Positions 18,277-27,504 of a stretch of 64,000 nucleotides of DNA are shown here, in pieces. The stretch comes from Arsenophonus apicola (GTDB taxonomy: Bacteria > Pseudomonadota > Gammaproteobacteria > Enterobacterales > Enterobacteriaceae). The notes under the pieces were generated by a model, which worked only from the letters and a program-made list of their open reading frames with translations, was not told the origin of the DNA and ran no database searches. A program made the position numbers and the translations under genes. How positions within the stretch are numbered: position 1 is the first letter of the stretch; each line of letters begins with the position of its first letter. The DNA is taken from contig NZ_CP084222.1 in the NCBI RefSeq assembly GCF_020268605.1, forward strand, positions 496,001 through 560,000, written 5' to 3'.

Positions 18277-18997
18277 GAAGCATTCCTTGTAATGACGATA
18301 GTTCGCTCCCTGCGAACAGTGTTGCAAGTGTAAAAATGGCGTCCTGCTCTGGGATCTCTTTTTGCAGGTGTTCAGCAAGATAATCGCCCGTGCCTTTGCC
18401 TGTAAAACTCCAAATGAACACGGATCTACCCAGTAGATCAGTCAATTTATCACTAATACTTTTAAGCGCATTTTCCCTCGCAGACTTGAATCCAGACATA
18501 GTCGATTTCATGGCATCAATACCGCTTGCACTGCCTATACTGTTTTTTGCCTGCTCTACCAACTGAGCGTTAATCGTGTCACGGCTGTTTGATGTTGATA
18601 GTGTTTGCGGTTTCGGTAAGCCGCCGAATTGAGGTGCTGGCAGCTTCATTTTAGTGACTTGCAGTGATCCTGCTGTTTTTGCCATACGCTCAACCTGTGA
18701 AAAAACAGGCAGTGAGAAAACCGTCGAAAATTGCTGTAAGAGTGTCATAAATTCGGTTTGTGTTTTCGCACAGATCATCATGACGACTATTTCGGTCTCT
18801 GCTGCGCCTACCAATTTTTTTGCAATGTGGTTGATTGCATTGGTTGGGCTTAAATAGCTGCCAGTTGCTGTTTTCTGTCCTAATCCATACACAAATGGGT
18901 GAGCTTGCACCATCGAACAGGTTATGCTCGACAGGGTAGGGGACATTTTCATCAGGCTTTTACACCATTTTGGAAGAATTACGGTTTCTTTGGCCAT
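18221..18997 (-). CDS. Phage tail-associated protein of unknown class
   Basis: 258 residues, mixed alpha/beta with a helical middle (about 140-200). I recognise no domain. It follows the fibre-assembly gene with a 19-base overlap and precedes the hub-adjacent protein, so a baseplate role is inferred. The ATG at 18997 (MAKETVILPKWC) is the first plausible start. Confidence 0.5.
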   Translation of the reverse strand: MAKETVILPKWCKSLMKMSPTLSSITCSMVQAHPFVYGLGQKTATGSYLSPTNAINHIAKKLVGAAETEIVVMMICAKTQTEFMTLLQQFSTVFSLPVFSQVERMAKTAGSLQVTKMKLPAPQFGGLPKPQTLSTSNSRDTINAQLVEQAKNSIGSASGIDAMKSTMSGFKSARENALKSISDKLTDLLGRSVFIWSFTGKGTGDYLAEHLQKEIPEQDAIFTLATLFAGSELSSLQGMLHDPTKPINSTESDNNLSP

Positions 18998-19533
18998 TCG
19001 ATATCCGATGCAGTTGAAGTATCAACACGGTTTAATAATACGCGATATTTTTTCCATTCTGTCAGTTTTACCTTCTCCTCTTCCGTCATCATATTCAAAT
19101 CGACGGCATCCTGAAGCGGGGTGATGATTTGGGTTGCATCAAAGAGTTTTTGCTGTTTAATGCTTTCTAATTTTTGTCTTTTTGCTAAATTTTCAGCTTC
19201 AATATTCTTGACCCATCTTTCACCATCCCAAACATCATATTCGCTTTTGGGCGCCAAGGGTGTTAAATAGTTGGGTACTTTTCCTAATTTTTCGATGGTG
19301 ACAGATTGACGGCTTTTCGTATCAAATAACACCAAGCCTCGATGATCTTCCTGATATTCCCATTCCTGATTTTTTTCATTAAAAACAACAGCGAAACCTT
19401 TCTTTTTGTCAATCGGTTTTATTTCGGTATGAAAAGGCAATATGTCATGCGTTTCATCCGTGTAAGCATCACAAGGACCCAGCAACTCATGCGTATCACT
19501 CGTGTAGGTAAAGGCTTTAAAAACTCTGAACAT
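18979..19533 (-). CDS. Tail fibre assembly protein
   Basis: 184 residues of the Caudovirales tail-fibre assembly family, chaperones that help fibre subunits trimerise. The family mark is the central region PLAPKSEYDVWDGERWV, followed by a charged helical C-terminus. It lies 9 bases after the fibre gene, the usual partner order. Confidence 0.8.
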   Translation of the reverse strand: MFRVFKAFTYTSDTHELLGPCDAYTDETHDILPFHTEIKPIDKKKGFAVVFNEKNQEWEYQEDHRGLVLFDTKSRQSVTIEKLGKVPNYLTPLAPKSEYDVWDGERWVKNIEAENLAKRQKLESIKQQKLFDATQIITPLQDAVDLNMMTEEEKVKLTEWKKYRVLLNRVDTSTASDIEWPKKP

Positions 19534-19542
19534 GTTGATTCC

Positions 19543-21183
19543 TTAACTGATTCTGTACCAGCCCATTAGCGTAACAAAAGCATTCGTTATATTAATTTCG
19601 TTACCACCTCCGGTTTTTCCAGTTGTACCTGAAACCGTATGTGAATGAGGCCCGATTGCTACAGTGTGCACGTGATTTCCACTAGAAGAAGTTGTTGCAT
19701 TATCTTTTTTATTGGATGCCGCAACCCAGGCCGAACCTGATGCTCCTATATATCCACTGTTTTTGGTATAGTTATGTACGTGATTACCTGTTGTATTGGT
19801 ATTTTTATTACCATAATCATAGCTACTGGTCGTTGCTGAAAAGGTATGTCCATGCGCGGGTAATTGCGCTTCGGTAAGCTTAATAGCGTCAGCGCCTCCG
19901 GTGGTTAATACATTCGAGCCATTGGCTTTGGCCAGACGAATGGTTTTATTTTCACCGATGTATTGCCACTTCGTATCAGGAAATAAGGTATTAGGATTTT
20001 TGTTTTGTGCAAACCAGATAACCACCCCAACAGGGTAAACGGTATTGATATTCAACGCATTTTGTAATGCTTCTGTCACCGTCTTTTGGCTCACCACCTC
20101 TGTTGTTGAGTCACCCAGCGATTGTTTGACGGCAGAACTGTTGAGCTTGGTATTAAGACCTTGTGCCAGCTCTGTTTTGGTGGCGTAGTCGCCTTTAGAT
20201 TGCAGTTTGCCCACTTCGGTTGTGAATAAATTCAAACTTGGCACTTTGTCATTATTATTGCCCTTGACACCTGAAATGTTGGTCTTATCGACCTTTTTGG
20301 TTAAATCCAATTTAAATTGCGTTTCAAACGCTATCATCGATTGATGACTCAGCGACCCTTTTGGACGTAAATCTTTTACGTTTCCGTTAGCATCAATACT
20401 GGCTATCGCAAAGACAAAATGTGTAAATCCAGCTTCGTCTACATAATTATCAAGCGAGGTAGCGATAGTCGTTTTTACCACGGTATTCCACTGACTAACG
20501 ATATTGCCTTGGTAGCTAAAATCCGCATAAATATTCGTGTTACGCAGCCCATTGTGTATTTGATTTTTTTCCAATTGGCCACGAAGACCACTGATATAAG
20601 CTAACCCTTTGCTAACCGTGTATTGCTCATCCTTTCGGGTGACTTCAAACCCATCGTCAAAAAAAGCGGCTTCACCATAGTGATCATGATTAATAAGCCT
20701 CTGCATTTCATCAATGCCAGACAAACGCGCAGTAAAATCAATTTGCCATGTTTCCGCACTGGTTTTGATTTGCGTTTCTTCGGCTGCACCGTTGAATTCA
20801 AGCAAGAATGAACGGATCAACACGTTACCCTGTTGACCATTTTGTGTTTTCAATTTTTTCTGTATAGGGGCATGGGTGATCATGGCCACTGTACCAGACT
20901 CTTTATTGAGCAATCCAATCCAGTTAAAATCAAAATCGCCGACTTCTGCACCTAAAGTGACGCTGTATGCGACGGCGTTCTCACTCACCAATCCTGCTTT
21001 ATTAACCGCTTGACGGTGAACAATTTGATTTTCAGGGGGTAGCTTTTCGTTGCGGTCAATGGGTTTTGATGGGTCAAGGTTCGACACATTCGCAAACACA
21101 AATTCATCAAGTAAAACGGGTTTACCGCTTGCGGCTTCTTGGGCTTTCCATCCTTCAAATGCGAGTGTAATAACTGATGCCAT
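19543..21183 (-). CDS. Tail fibre protein (gpH-like)
   Basis: A 546-residue receptor-binding fibre. Residues 1-150 match the P2 gpH N-terminal baseplate-attachment module (ASVITLAFEGWKAQEA). The middle is shaft-like. The C-terminal 140 residues are Gly/Ser/Thr/Asn-rich with spaced His motifs (AHGHTF, GNHVHN, GNHVHT, GPHSHT) like the metal-binding HxH repeats of T4-type fibre tips. Intact. The tip decides host range and is followed by its assembly chaperone. Confidence 0.85.
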   Translation of the reverse strand: MASVITLAFEGWKAQEAASGKPVLLDEFVFANVSNLDPSKPIDRNEKLPPENQIVHRQAVNKAGLVSENAVAYSVTLGAEVGDFDFNWIGLLNKESGTVAMITHAPIQKKLKTQNGQQGNVLIRSFLLEFNGAAEETQIKTSAETWQIDFTARLSGIDEMQRLINHDHYGEAAFFDDGFEVTRKDEQYTVSKGLAYISGLRGQLEKNQIHNGLRNTNIYADFSYQGNIVSQWNTVVKTTIATSLDNYVDEAGFTHFVFAIASIDANGNVKDLRPKGSLSHQSMIAFETQFKLDLTKKVDKTNISGVKGNNNDKVPSLNLFTTEVGKLQSKGDYATKTELAQGLNTKLNSSAVKQSLGDSTTEVVSQKTVTEALQNALNINTVYPVGVVIWFAQNKNPNTLFPDTKWQYIGENKTIRLAKANGSNVLTTGGADAIKLTEAQLPAHGHTFSATTSSYDYGNKNTNTTGNHVHNYTKNSGYIGASGSAWVAASNKKDNATTSSSGNHVHTVAIGPHSHTVSGTTGKTGGGNEINITNAFVTLMGWYRIS

Positions 21184-21196
21184 ATAATGCAGTCCC

Positions 21197-21826
21197 TTAC
21201 ATTAATGAAGCGCCGTAGACTTGGCTCGACGCTGAAAATTGTCCAATTCGAATATAGAGCGGCTGATTAAGTAATGTGGCGTAATAACAAATATATTCAG
21301 CTTCAACAAAACCAACGCGCATCGCTATTGAGTGTACAGCCATCACTTCAAAACGATAACGGCGACAAGTACGCCCGTATTGCCTGATGATGTTTAACAA
21401 TAAATCTGGGTTATTCGCTATTTGTCCGTCGCTAACGCGTAAGATAATGACGTCCCAGTCAATATCCGGTTGTCGCTCGTTAATTTCGACATAGCCTACG
21501 CCAAGGCGTTTAAATATCTCAATAAATCCGGCGAAACTGCCGGAATCTTTCGCATTGATAAACGCGTATTTTACGCGCTTACGGTATAAATCCAACGGTT
21601 CATTATTAAATCGATGAATATCGCGTTGATAAGCTAGCAAATTTAATAATGATTCAGTGCAGGTTTCTACATCCAATTGCACTAATGGCCACGTTATCCA
21701 AACGTGAATGATTTCCCAAAAACGTTTCGTTGCTCGCAGTAGCGTTGCTGGCTCGCCTTTATTCATCCACGACGGCAATTGCAGTCGTTTTAATCGCGTT
21801 TTAAATTCTGGCATTTTGCACCTCAA
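21197..21826 (-). CDS. Tail protein I-like baseplate component
   Basis: 209 residues at the position of P2 gene I, between gpJ-like and the fibre gene. The N-terminal half (PLVQLDVETCTESLLNLLAY, then FRKRV-type RVKYAFINAKDSGS) fits the phage tail protein I family, which links baseplate wedge to fibres. It overlaps the gpJ end by 26 bases. A later ATG at 21814 (MPEFKTR) may be the true start. Confidence 0.7.
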   Translation of the reverse strand: MRCKMPEFKTRLKRLQLPSWMNKGEPATLLRATKRFWEIIHVWITWPLVQLDVETCTESLLNLLAYQRDIHRFNNEPLDLYRKRVKYAFINAKDSGSFAGFIEIFKRLGVGYVEINERQPDIDWDVIILRVSDGQIANNPDLLLNIIRQYGRTCRRYRFEVMAVHSIAMRVGFVEAEYICYYATLLNQPLYIRIGQFSASSQVYGASLM

Positions 21827-22949
21827 CGGTGAGCGACTTTAAACGTGGTACGCTTAAATCACTGACAATATCGGGAATGCTAAAAACGATAGAATCCAGC
21901 ACAATAAATTGTTTATGCAGCTCGCGTCCTAAATTTGAGAATGAAAAACGGGAGTAGGGCCATGTCTTTTTAACATCATAAAGTGCGTTTTCACGAAAAG
22001 CACAACGCACTAAATCGCCTGCATCTTGCTTTAATTTTTTCAGTTCTTCCGCGCTGAAATTTTCCACGCTCTGCACAAATAGTGTTACGGTTAAAACATG
22101 CTGCGTTTCCTGCATCGGAAAGCACTGCATATCGTCACCATGACCATGATAGCCTTGTTTGTTGATGTAATCATTCACTTTATCAATAAACGGCTGGCTT
22201 GTTACGCCACTGTCTAGGAGCAAATAGGCATTTGCGGTACCCGGACCCCGCGGCGCATCATGCAAAAAGAAAATTCTGTCAATACTCAATCCCACCACAC
22301 TGGCAATCATGCCACGATAAACCGCGTCAGTGTGATAGCTGCCGACTAAGTTGTACTGATTGCGGCAACGATCACGCAAATCGTTGTCACTCTCTGCATC
22401 TGCTCCCGGCACCAATAACCAATTATCTTCGTTTTGTACGCGCTCAATCCCTGAAATATACACGGGTAAAATGCGGAAATAACCTGGGGCAAGATTGTAA
22501 GCCCCTCCGGCATTTTCAGCGATCACCGGCACTAATGCGCTATCAGTATCAATCGCCTTGGTTTCAACGGTTTTGACACTGTAAATGATGTCATTAATAC
22601 GCTCTGTTTGAATAACCGTTCCCGCTGGAACAATGATAGTTCCCGCGCCCACATCACGATAAAAACGGATCACACCTTTTGCTTCGGTAGCAGGTTTGCG
22701 AGTTAAATTAACGCCCCATGCGAACATATCTAACCAATTGTCCGATGCAGTGGCTAAAAACATATTTTTCAAGGTGACATTAATTAATGCTTCGGTCAGC
22801 CAACGAACAGGCCGAGTCACAATCGTATTAATCAAACGCCAAAATGGAGACATATTCGACGTGTTAGTAATCAGCCCCTCTTCATGGACAAGCGACACGA
22901 ATTTGTCGCTAATTTCATCTTCGGAAACAGGCATTCCGCTATCGCGCAA
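21801..22949 (-). CDS. Baseplate J-like protein
   Basis: A baseplate wedge protein of about 382 residues. Family features are the central GADAESDNDLRDRCRNQY and the GSYHTDAVYRGM region, followed by a small beta domain. The start is uncertain. The frame is open upstream to a TAA and reads IPNIDYEQVLRDSGMP, which is what this family usually begins with, but no ATG precedes it. Either a TTG at 22949 or an ATT/ATC further up is used, or a small lesion removed the start. Confidence 0.75.
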   Translation of the reverse strand: MRDSGMPVSEDEISDKFVSLVHEEGLITNTSNMSPFWRLINTIVTRPVRWLTEALINVTLKNMFLATASDNWLDMFAWGVNLTRKPATEAKGVIRFYRDVGAGTIIVPAGTVIQTERINDIIYSVKTVETKAIDTDSALVPVIAENAGGAYNLAPGYFRILPVYISGIERVQNEDNWLLVPGADAESDNDLRDRCRNQYNLVGSYHTDAVYRGMIASVVGLSIDRIFFLHDAPRGPGTANAYLLLDSGVTSQPFIDKVNDYINKQGYHGHGDDMQCFPMQETQHVLTVTLFVQSVENFSAEELKKLKQDAGDLVRCAFRENALYDVKKTWPYSRFSFSNLGRELHKQFIVLDSIVFSIPDIVSDLSVPRLKSLTVEVQNARI

Positions 22950-22979
22950 GACTTGTTCATAATCAATGTTAGGGATGTT

Positions 22980-23321
22980 TTACAGTTCATAATTTACCCC
23001 CAAATTAATACGGCCAAAATCATAGGTTTCCGCCGTCACCCAAAGTCGTTTTGTACTTTCTTCATCTATTACAATCGTACCGGGCACTAATCGCTCGTCA
23101 CTTTCGACTAAGATCTCCATTTGCGTACGAATATCAGCGCGGAGGGTTGGGCTTCGCTCTGCCACTAATTGTGTTGCTAGCCCACTTTCAATGATACTGT
23201 GCGCCACATCTTGTGTGATTGACTGTCGGTTATTACACAACTTTGGCTCATTGCCGGAGTTGAGCGTAAAGTTTCTGTCAGTAATTAATAAATCAAAGTA
23301 GCGTAAATTATCCATTTTCAA
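22980..23321 (-). CDS. DUF2590-like baseplate protein
   Basis: 113 residues resembling the DUF2590 family of HP1/K139-like phages, found where P2 has gene W, next to gpJ. Residues 30-75 (NRQSITQDVAHSIIESGLAT) look like the gp25/GP46 fold used in wedge assembly. It overlaps the tape-measure end by 14 bases. Confidence 0.6.
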   Translation of the reverse strand: MKMDNLRYFDLLITDRNFTLNSGNEPKLCNNRQSITQDVAHSIIESGLATQLVAERSPTLRADIRTQMEILVESDERLVPGTIVIDEESTKRLWVTAETYDFGRINLGVNYEL

Positions 23322-25403
23322 GCGCAGTCCATTCCGCTAAATCCGAGGGTGACATTCCATTTGTCACATTGATATTTACTGTATCGTATCGCTTGCTATT
23401 ATCAACCGATTGGGTTCGGTTATTGCTGATTTGCCGACTAATGCCACCTTTTTCGACGTCTTTTAGTTGGCCACCAATCAATAAACCTGCCGCGCTGGCT
23501 GTGGCTGGCGCACCGTCAACGGTTCCGGTTAATTTGGTTCCAATATTGATACCCGGCAAGTAATTGAGTTTTTCAACAATGCTGTTCCATATCCCTGAAA
23601 AAGTATCGGTTATTGATTGCCAAACACCTGAAAAAATGGCTTTAATGTTGTCTCCCATCGCTGCAAATACAGTATCTATAGGGGAATTACTGAAGAAATC
23701 ACAAATAGAATTCCAATTTTCATAAATATAATTACCCACTTCGAACATCATGTTACTTAATTGCCTAAAGGCATCAAAAACCAACGAAAAAGGAAGGAGG
23801 ATCACTTTAATTGCACTCGCCACGATAAAACCAAACGAACTGCCCGCTTCTGTGACGCCTTTTAGTTCATCTGAGGTGTATTGAATGGGTTTAAGTAACC
23901 GAGTGAACAAAGAGAAGACGTACTTAATCCCATCCCATATCAACTTTATTGCGCCACTGATTTCAACAAATGCATCAGAAATAGGGGGCAGTACGCCAAA
24001 TGCTTTACGAAAGCCCTCAATAAACCCAGCAATAAAGGCTTTAATGGGTTGCCAGAATTGCACAACAGCCACGGTTAATGCTGCTATAACAGCAATAATG
24101 GCAAGGATAGGCCACGAGATAGCTGTAAATCCTGTTGCAGCACCCAATGCCGCAAACTTTATTAAGTTAAGCAAAGGCAGTAAGCCCGTCATAATGAACT
24201 TTGAAACCCCCATCACGATATTGGCAGATGCGCCAGCCGCTGCAAAAGCGAGCATTCCCATCGTAAGATATCCGACCCATCGCGCAATATTGGGGAACAA
24301 GGTAAACCAACGCACAAGGGTTTGAGTGCCCTCCGCCAATTTATTGATTAGCGGTGTAATGACAGGTAATAGCGTCATGCCGATAGCAATGCGGATGGAT
24401 TGCCAAATTGACATAAGCCGTTCCCAAGGGTTGGCTAACTTTTCCGCTTGTTCCGTCGTGCGTTTCATACCATCACTCGCACCCAAGAAACCGATATTTT
24501 TACGCAAAATATCGACATTACCGTAAAGCCGTTTAACGACTACCGCTGAATCACCAAAGGCGGCTTCAATTTCTTTTTGGGCTTTTAAATTGCCCTCAAT
24601 ACTTGCGCCATATTTGGTTTGTAATTTATCCAACATTTCAGGCATTGAGAGCATTTGGCCAGAAGCATTGACAAACGATAGTCCTAAATTTCTAGCACCA
24701 TCAGCCGCCGTTTTCATAAAGGCTTCATAAGCACTGGATGACTCGCCGCCAAGGGTTCTTTGTAGCTCCCCAAGTACAGCCAACTGTTCATCAATGCCGA
24801 CACCAAATTGTGTCCCTGCATTTTTTGCGCCTTCCATGAGTCCGGTAATGTCTGCCATGGACACGCCAAAGGCTTTCGACATAGTCACGGCTTTTCCCGC
24901 AAATTCTTCCGCAAATTGCACTTGACCCACTTGGTTCGCGTAACGTTCAAATTGATTGAACATTTGCCCCATGTATTGGGATGCTTCCTCCGGTGTGCTT
25001 TTGAGTGCGGCGGCAGTCGTGTTGGTAATACGAGTGAGTTGCGGCAAATCTTGCTGAGTGACATTGTTTATCGCTCGGCTTATTGCGGTTGTGGAGTGAA
25101 CAAAATCAATAGACGATTTCCCGTATTGCGCCGCAAATTTTAGGGCATCTTTTGATATTTTATCCATGACACCGCTATCAATACCCTGTAATGATGCAGT
25201 CATCATGGCATCGTTCATTTCAATGGCCGGGTCAAGAATACTTTTAACAGACCAAAAAGCCCCGGCAAGACCTGCTCCGCCCACGGCAATTTTGCCAAAT
25301 GCGACTTGGCTATCACGGGCAAAGTAGAAACGGCAGATTGTACCTGCCGAATGGGTTTTGTGATGTTGTCGATAAGACTGAGTGTGAAATCTAATTCGCT
25401 CAT
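23308..25403 (-). pseudogene. Tail tape-measure protein (gpT-like), frameshifted
   Basis: Sets tail length. The 5' frame (MSELDFTLSLIDNITKPIRQ) leaves frame near 25321, where a T seems lost from a T run. The other frame continues DSQVAFGKIAVGGAGLAG and on for 650 residues to 23308. That part has the tape-measure core and a hydrophobic block (about residues 320-400). A strict reading gives a 62-residue fragment plus an unattached 658-residue ORF. Joined, it is about 697 residues (P2 gpT: 815). The start overlaps the E' stop (TCATGA). Confidence 0.8.
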
Positions 25404-25854
25404 GAATCCCCCTTAAAGGCGGTTGTTATGCCATTTGCGATAGATATTCTGTGGTTTTCCCAATAGCGATTATCTAGCCAAATCGCGGCGGCAATATTAT
25501 CTTCCGTGTCTGGTTCATGCGGTAAATACCGCTGTCGCAGGATTAAAAACTGTTGCAGCGGATTATTTTCAATCGCAGTGACACGGTTGGTTAGTTTTTT
25601 ACGCTGATCTCCAGTTTAGGCGCATATTCTTTGTTAACGGATTCAACGATTTGCATTGCTGCACTTGGAATGGCAAGTAATTCATCCAATAATTCTTTGC
25701 TTTCAGGGCAAACAATACGTTTTAGATAAGTGGTGACGGGGGCGACTTTATTATCCATGGCCATATCATTAATCATGCTGTTATACGCGGTGATGTTTGG
25801 CTCAAAGCTAATGTCTTTTTCGTTAATCGTTAAAGTGATAATTTTTTTAGTCAT
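25400..25854 (-). CDS. Tail assembly chaperone E with -1 frameshift extension E'
   Basis: The zero-frame product (25591-25854) is 87 residues, of the phage tail assembly chaperone type. Its last codons are GTA AAA AAC TAA, containing the canonical slippery heptamer A AAA AAC. A -1 slip continues LTNRVTAIENNPLQQF for about 65 residues (ending with AFKGDS) to a TGA at 25400 that overlaps the tape-measure ATG. This repeats the E/E' (P2) and G/GT (lambda) design, in which both products wrap the tape-measure protein before tail polymerisation. Confidence 0.8.
25594..25600 (-). promoter_or_regulatory. Slippery heptamer A AAA AAC for programmed -1 frameshift
   Basis: It lies directly before the zero-frame TAA of the chaperone gene, with an open -1 frame leading to the tape-measure start. 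Unlike the other frameshifts in this prophage, this is the expected functional kind. Confidence 0.75.
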
Positions 25855-26140
25855 GAGACAATTCCTTTCTCTGTTTAATTTCGTCCGTTAATACATTATG
25901 TCGTGCGGCGCATTCGCCATATAAAAAAGCTAAATCTATTAACGCTATTGATAAATCACAGCCTGTTGTTCCTGTCAACTTCGGGATTTCTGTCGAGCAT
26001 TTTTTTAGCAGGTTTTCCTGATAATTCACGTCCGATAATGTCGAGCGTTTTGTTGTACATGCTGACAAACTCATCACTAACACAAATGTTAGTAAATACA
26101 GGCTTAATAATCTCAGTACGTATTTCTCTAGGGGCAGCAT
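25847..26140 (-). CDS. Rz1-like outer-membrane spanin lipoprotein
   Basis: 97 residues with a hydrophobic signal and lipobox LVMSLSACT (Cys28 lipidated). The start lies inside the Rz-like gene in another frame, the classic overlapped Rz/Rz1 layout. The mature part is only about 70 residues and has extra cysteines. With Rz it forms the two-component spanin that fuses inner and outer membranes at the end of lysis. Confidence 0.8.
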   Translation of the reverse strand: MLPLEKYVLRLLSLYLLTFVLVMSLSACTTKRSTLSDVNYQENLLKKCSTEIPKLTGTTGCDLSIALIDLAFLYGECAARHNVLTDEIKQRKELSHD

Positions 26141-26333
26141 TGGCGATCCCCTCCAATTTTGTTTCTAGCCGTTGGCCTGATTGGCTAGAAATTTCTTCAA
26201 GGTTAAGACGGGTCTTATCAGCCACTTTTTGAGCGGTCAGTTCTAAGCTGTCGTGATAAAGCCCGTTGACCTTCCAACCCGCACCAAAGGCACAGAGCAA
26301 TAAAGTCATTATCAGTGCGAGTTGTTTAGTCAT
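25956..26333 (-). CDS. Rz-like inner-membrane spanin
   Basis: 125 residues: an N-terminal membrane anchor (about 5-22) and then a helical, charged periplasmic domain. It overlaps the endolysin end by 4 bases and contains the Rz1 start. Lysis order holin, endolysin, Rz, Rz1 is complete and undamaged. Confidence 0.8.
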   Translation of the reverse strand: MTKQLALIMTLLLCAFGAGWKVNGLYHDSLELTAQKVADKTRLNLEEISSQSGQRLETKLEGIANAAPREIRTEIIKPVFTNICVSDEFVSMYNKTLDIIGRELSGKPAKKMLDRNPEVDRNNRL

Positions 26334-26746
26334 AATAATGCAAATGCCTTTTCAAAAATCTCATCATCGTAAGGCTGTTGACCGTTTTCATGAAAGATGA
26401 TCGCTTTTGCCAACTCTATTACAGTTTTATTATCAAATGGGTTTACACAATCTGTTGGTTTAACATTTAGAGCTTTGGCTACACTATAAATATAACTATG
26501 CGTTTTATTTTCAACGGGCGGTGCCCATCGATTAATCATCTTTTCAATGGTATTGAAACCGGAAAGATTATAATTTTGAAGCAATTTCATTAAAGCTCGA
26601 ATACCATATTCAGGACTAACAAAACGACAAAAACGTGATTCAATACTTTTATCTACGGGCAATTGTCCTTGCCATTTATTTACAGGATTGTAATCAATAT
26701 TACCGGGATTATTATTTCGAATTCCTCGCGCTGCTTTCACATTCAT
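26330..26746 (-). CDS. Phage endolysin (RGIRNNNPGNI family)
   Basis: 138 residues beginning NVKAARGIRNNNPGNIDYN, the motif of a phage lytic family often annotated structural protein P5 or lytic transglycosylase. It has no signal peptide, so release would depend on the holin just upstream, whose stop it overlaps by 4 bases. Substrate is presumably peptidoglycan. The catalytic residues are not certain. Confidence 0.7.
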   Translation of the reverse strand: MNVKAARGIRNNNPGNIDYNPVNKWQGQLPVDKSIESRFCRFVSPEYGIRALMKLLQNYNLSGFNTIEKMINRWAPPVENKTHSYIYSVAKALNVKPTDCVNPFDNKTVIELAKAIIFHENGQQPYDDEIFEKAFALL

Positions 26747-27036
26747 TGTTTAAATTTTCCTTTTAATAGTGCGCTTCCACGTTTTTTTAACCACAGTTCA
26801 ATTAATTGATAACCAACGATGCCAAATGCTGACCCAAGGCCAGTAATCGCAAGCGGTGAAATATCCGGTATCCAAATTAAAACTGCGCCTGCTAACATTG
26901 AAACTGCCGACCCCAAAATGACCCGACCAAAAAACAGGCGGGTAGTAATTTGCTCTTCACTGGTTAAGATTTTACCAATCGCAATAAATATACCGATAAA
27001 AAATAGCGCAATGAATGTCTTTTCGTGCTCTTCCAT
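26743..27036 (-). CDS. Phage holin
   Basis: 97 residues with three hydrophobic segments (about 8-24, 38-56 and 62-82) and a basic C-terminus (KKRGSALLKGKFKQ). Size, topology and place directly before the endolysin identify it as a holin that times lysis. Confidence 0.75.
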   Translation of the reverse strand: MEEHEKTFIALFFIGIFIAIGKILTSEEQITTRLFFGRVILGSAVSMLAGAVLIWIPDISPLAITGLGSAFGIVGYQLIELWLKKRGSALLKGKFKQ

Positions 27037-27048
27037 GAACAGTTTTCC

Positions 27049-27504
27049 TTATCCAATAAGGGATTGCGTCAATTCTGATTCTAAATAGGAAATCCCATTG
27101 ATGCGCACAAAGTCAGGGCTAGTGACCAAGAATTTGATTTTATGGGTAGTGACCGCACCACCTTTCGGATCAATATCTAAAATATCACTGACAATTAATT
27201 TGCAACCAAACGCTTCCACTTTCATTTCTTCATTGCCAGCCTTGGCATACCAAAGAAAGTCTTGCGGTTTAATACCACGCCATGACCCCGCCGCCCGTGC
27301 TTTTGCGGTAATAATCGCAAAATATTTTGCGGTTAGTTCTAGCTCACCCTCTGCGCTCACATCACCCGAGATAAAACCGTCAGGCATGCCGCGCGTTTGA
27401 GCTGCTGCTGAATTATCCGTAATAGATAAATTTATTTTTTCGACGTGAATTAAATCACCGTCGATATTAACGTCAAAACTTTGACCCGATAAACGCTGGC
27501 TCAT
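27049..27504 (-). CDS. Tail tube protein (DUF2597-like)
   Basis: 151 residues from the ATG at 27504, chosen because GGAGG lies 8 bases upstream and it overlaps the sheath stop (TAATG); a longer frame to 27561 lacks a ribosome site. Beta-rich, beginning MSQRLSGQSFDVNIDGDLIH. It fits the DUF2597 family that follows the sheath gene in HP1/K139-like phages and forms the inner tube. Confidence 0.7.
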   Translation of the reverse strand: MSQRLSGQSFDVNIDGDLIHVEKINLSITDNSAAAQTRGMPDGFISGDVSAEGELELTAKYFAIITAKARAAGSWRGIKPQDFLWYAKAGNEEMKVEAFGCKLIVSDILDIDPKGGAVTTHKIKFLVTSPDFVRINGISYLESELTQSLIG

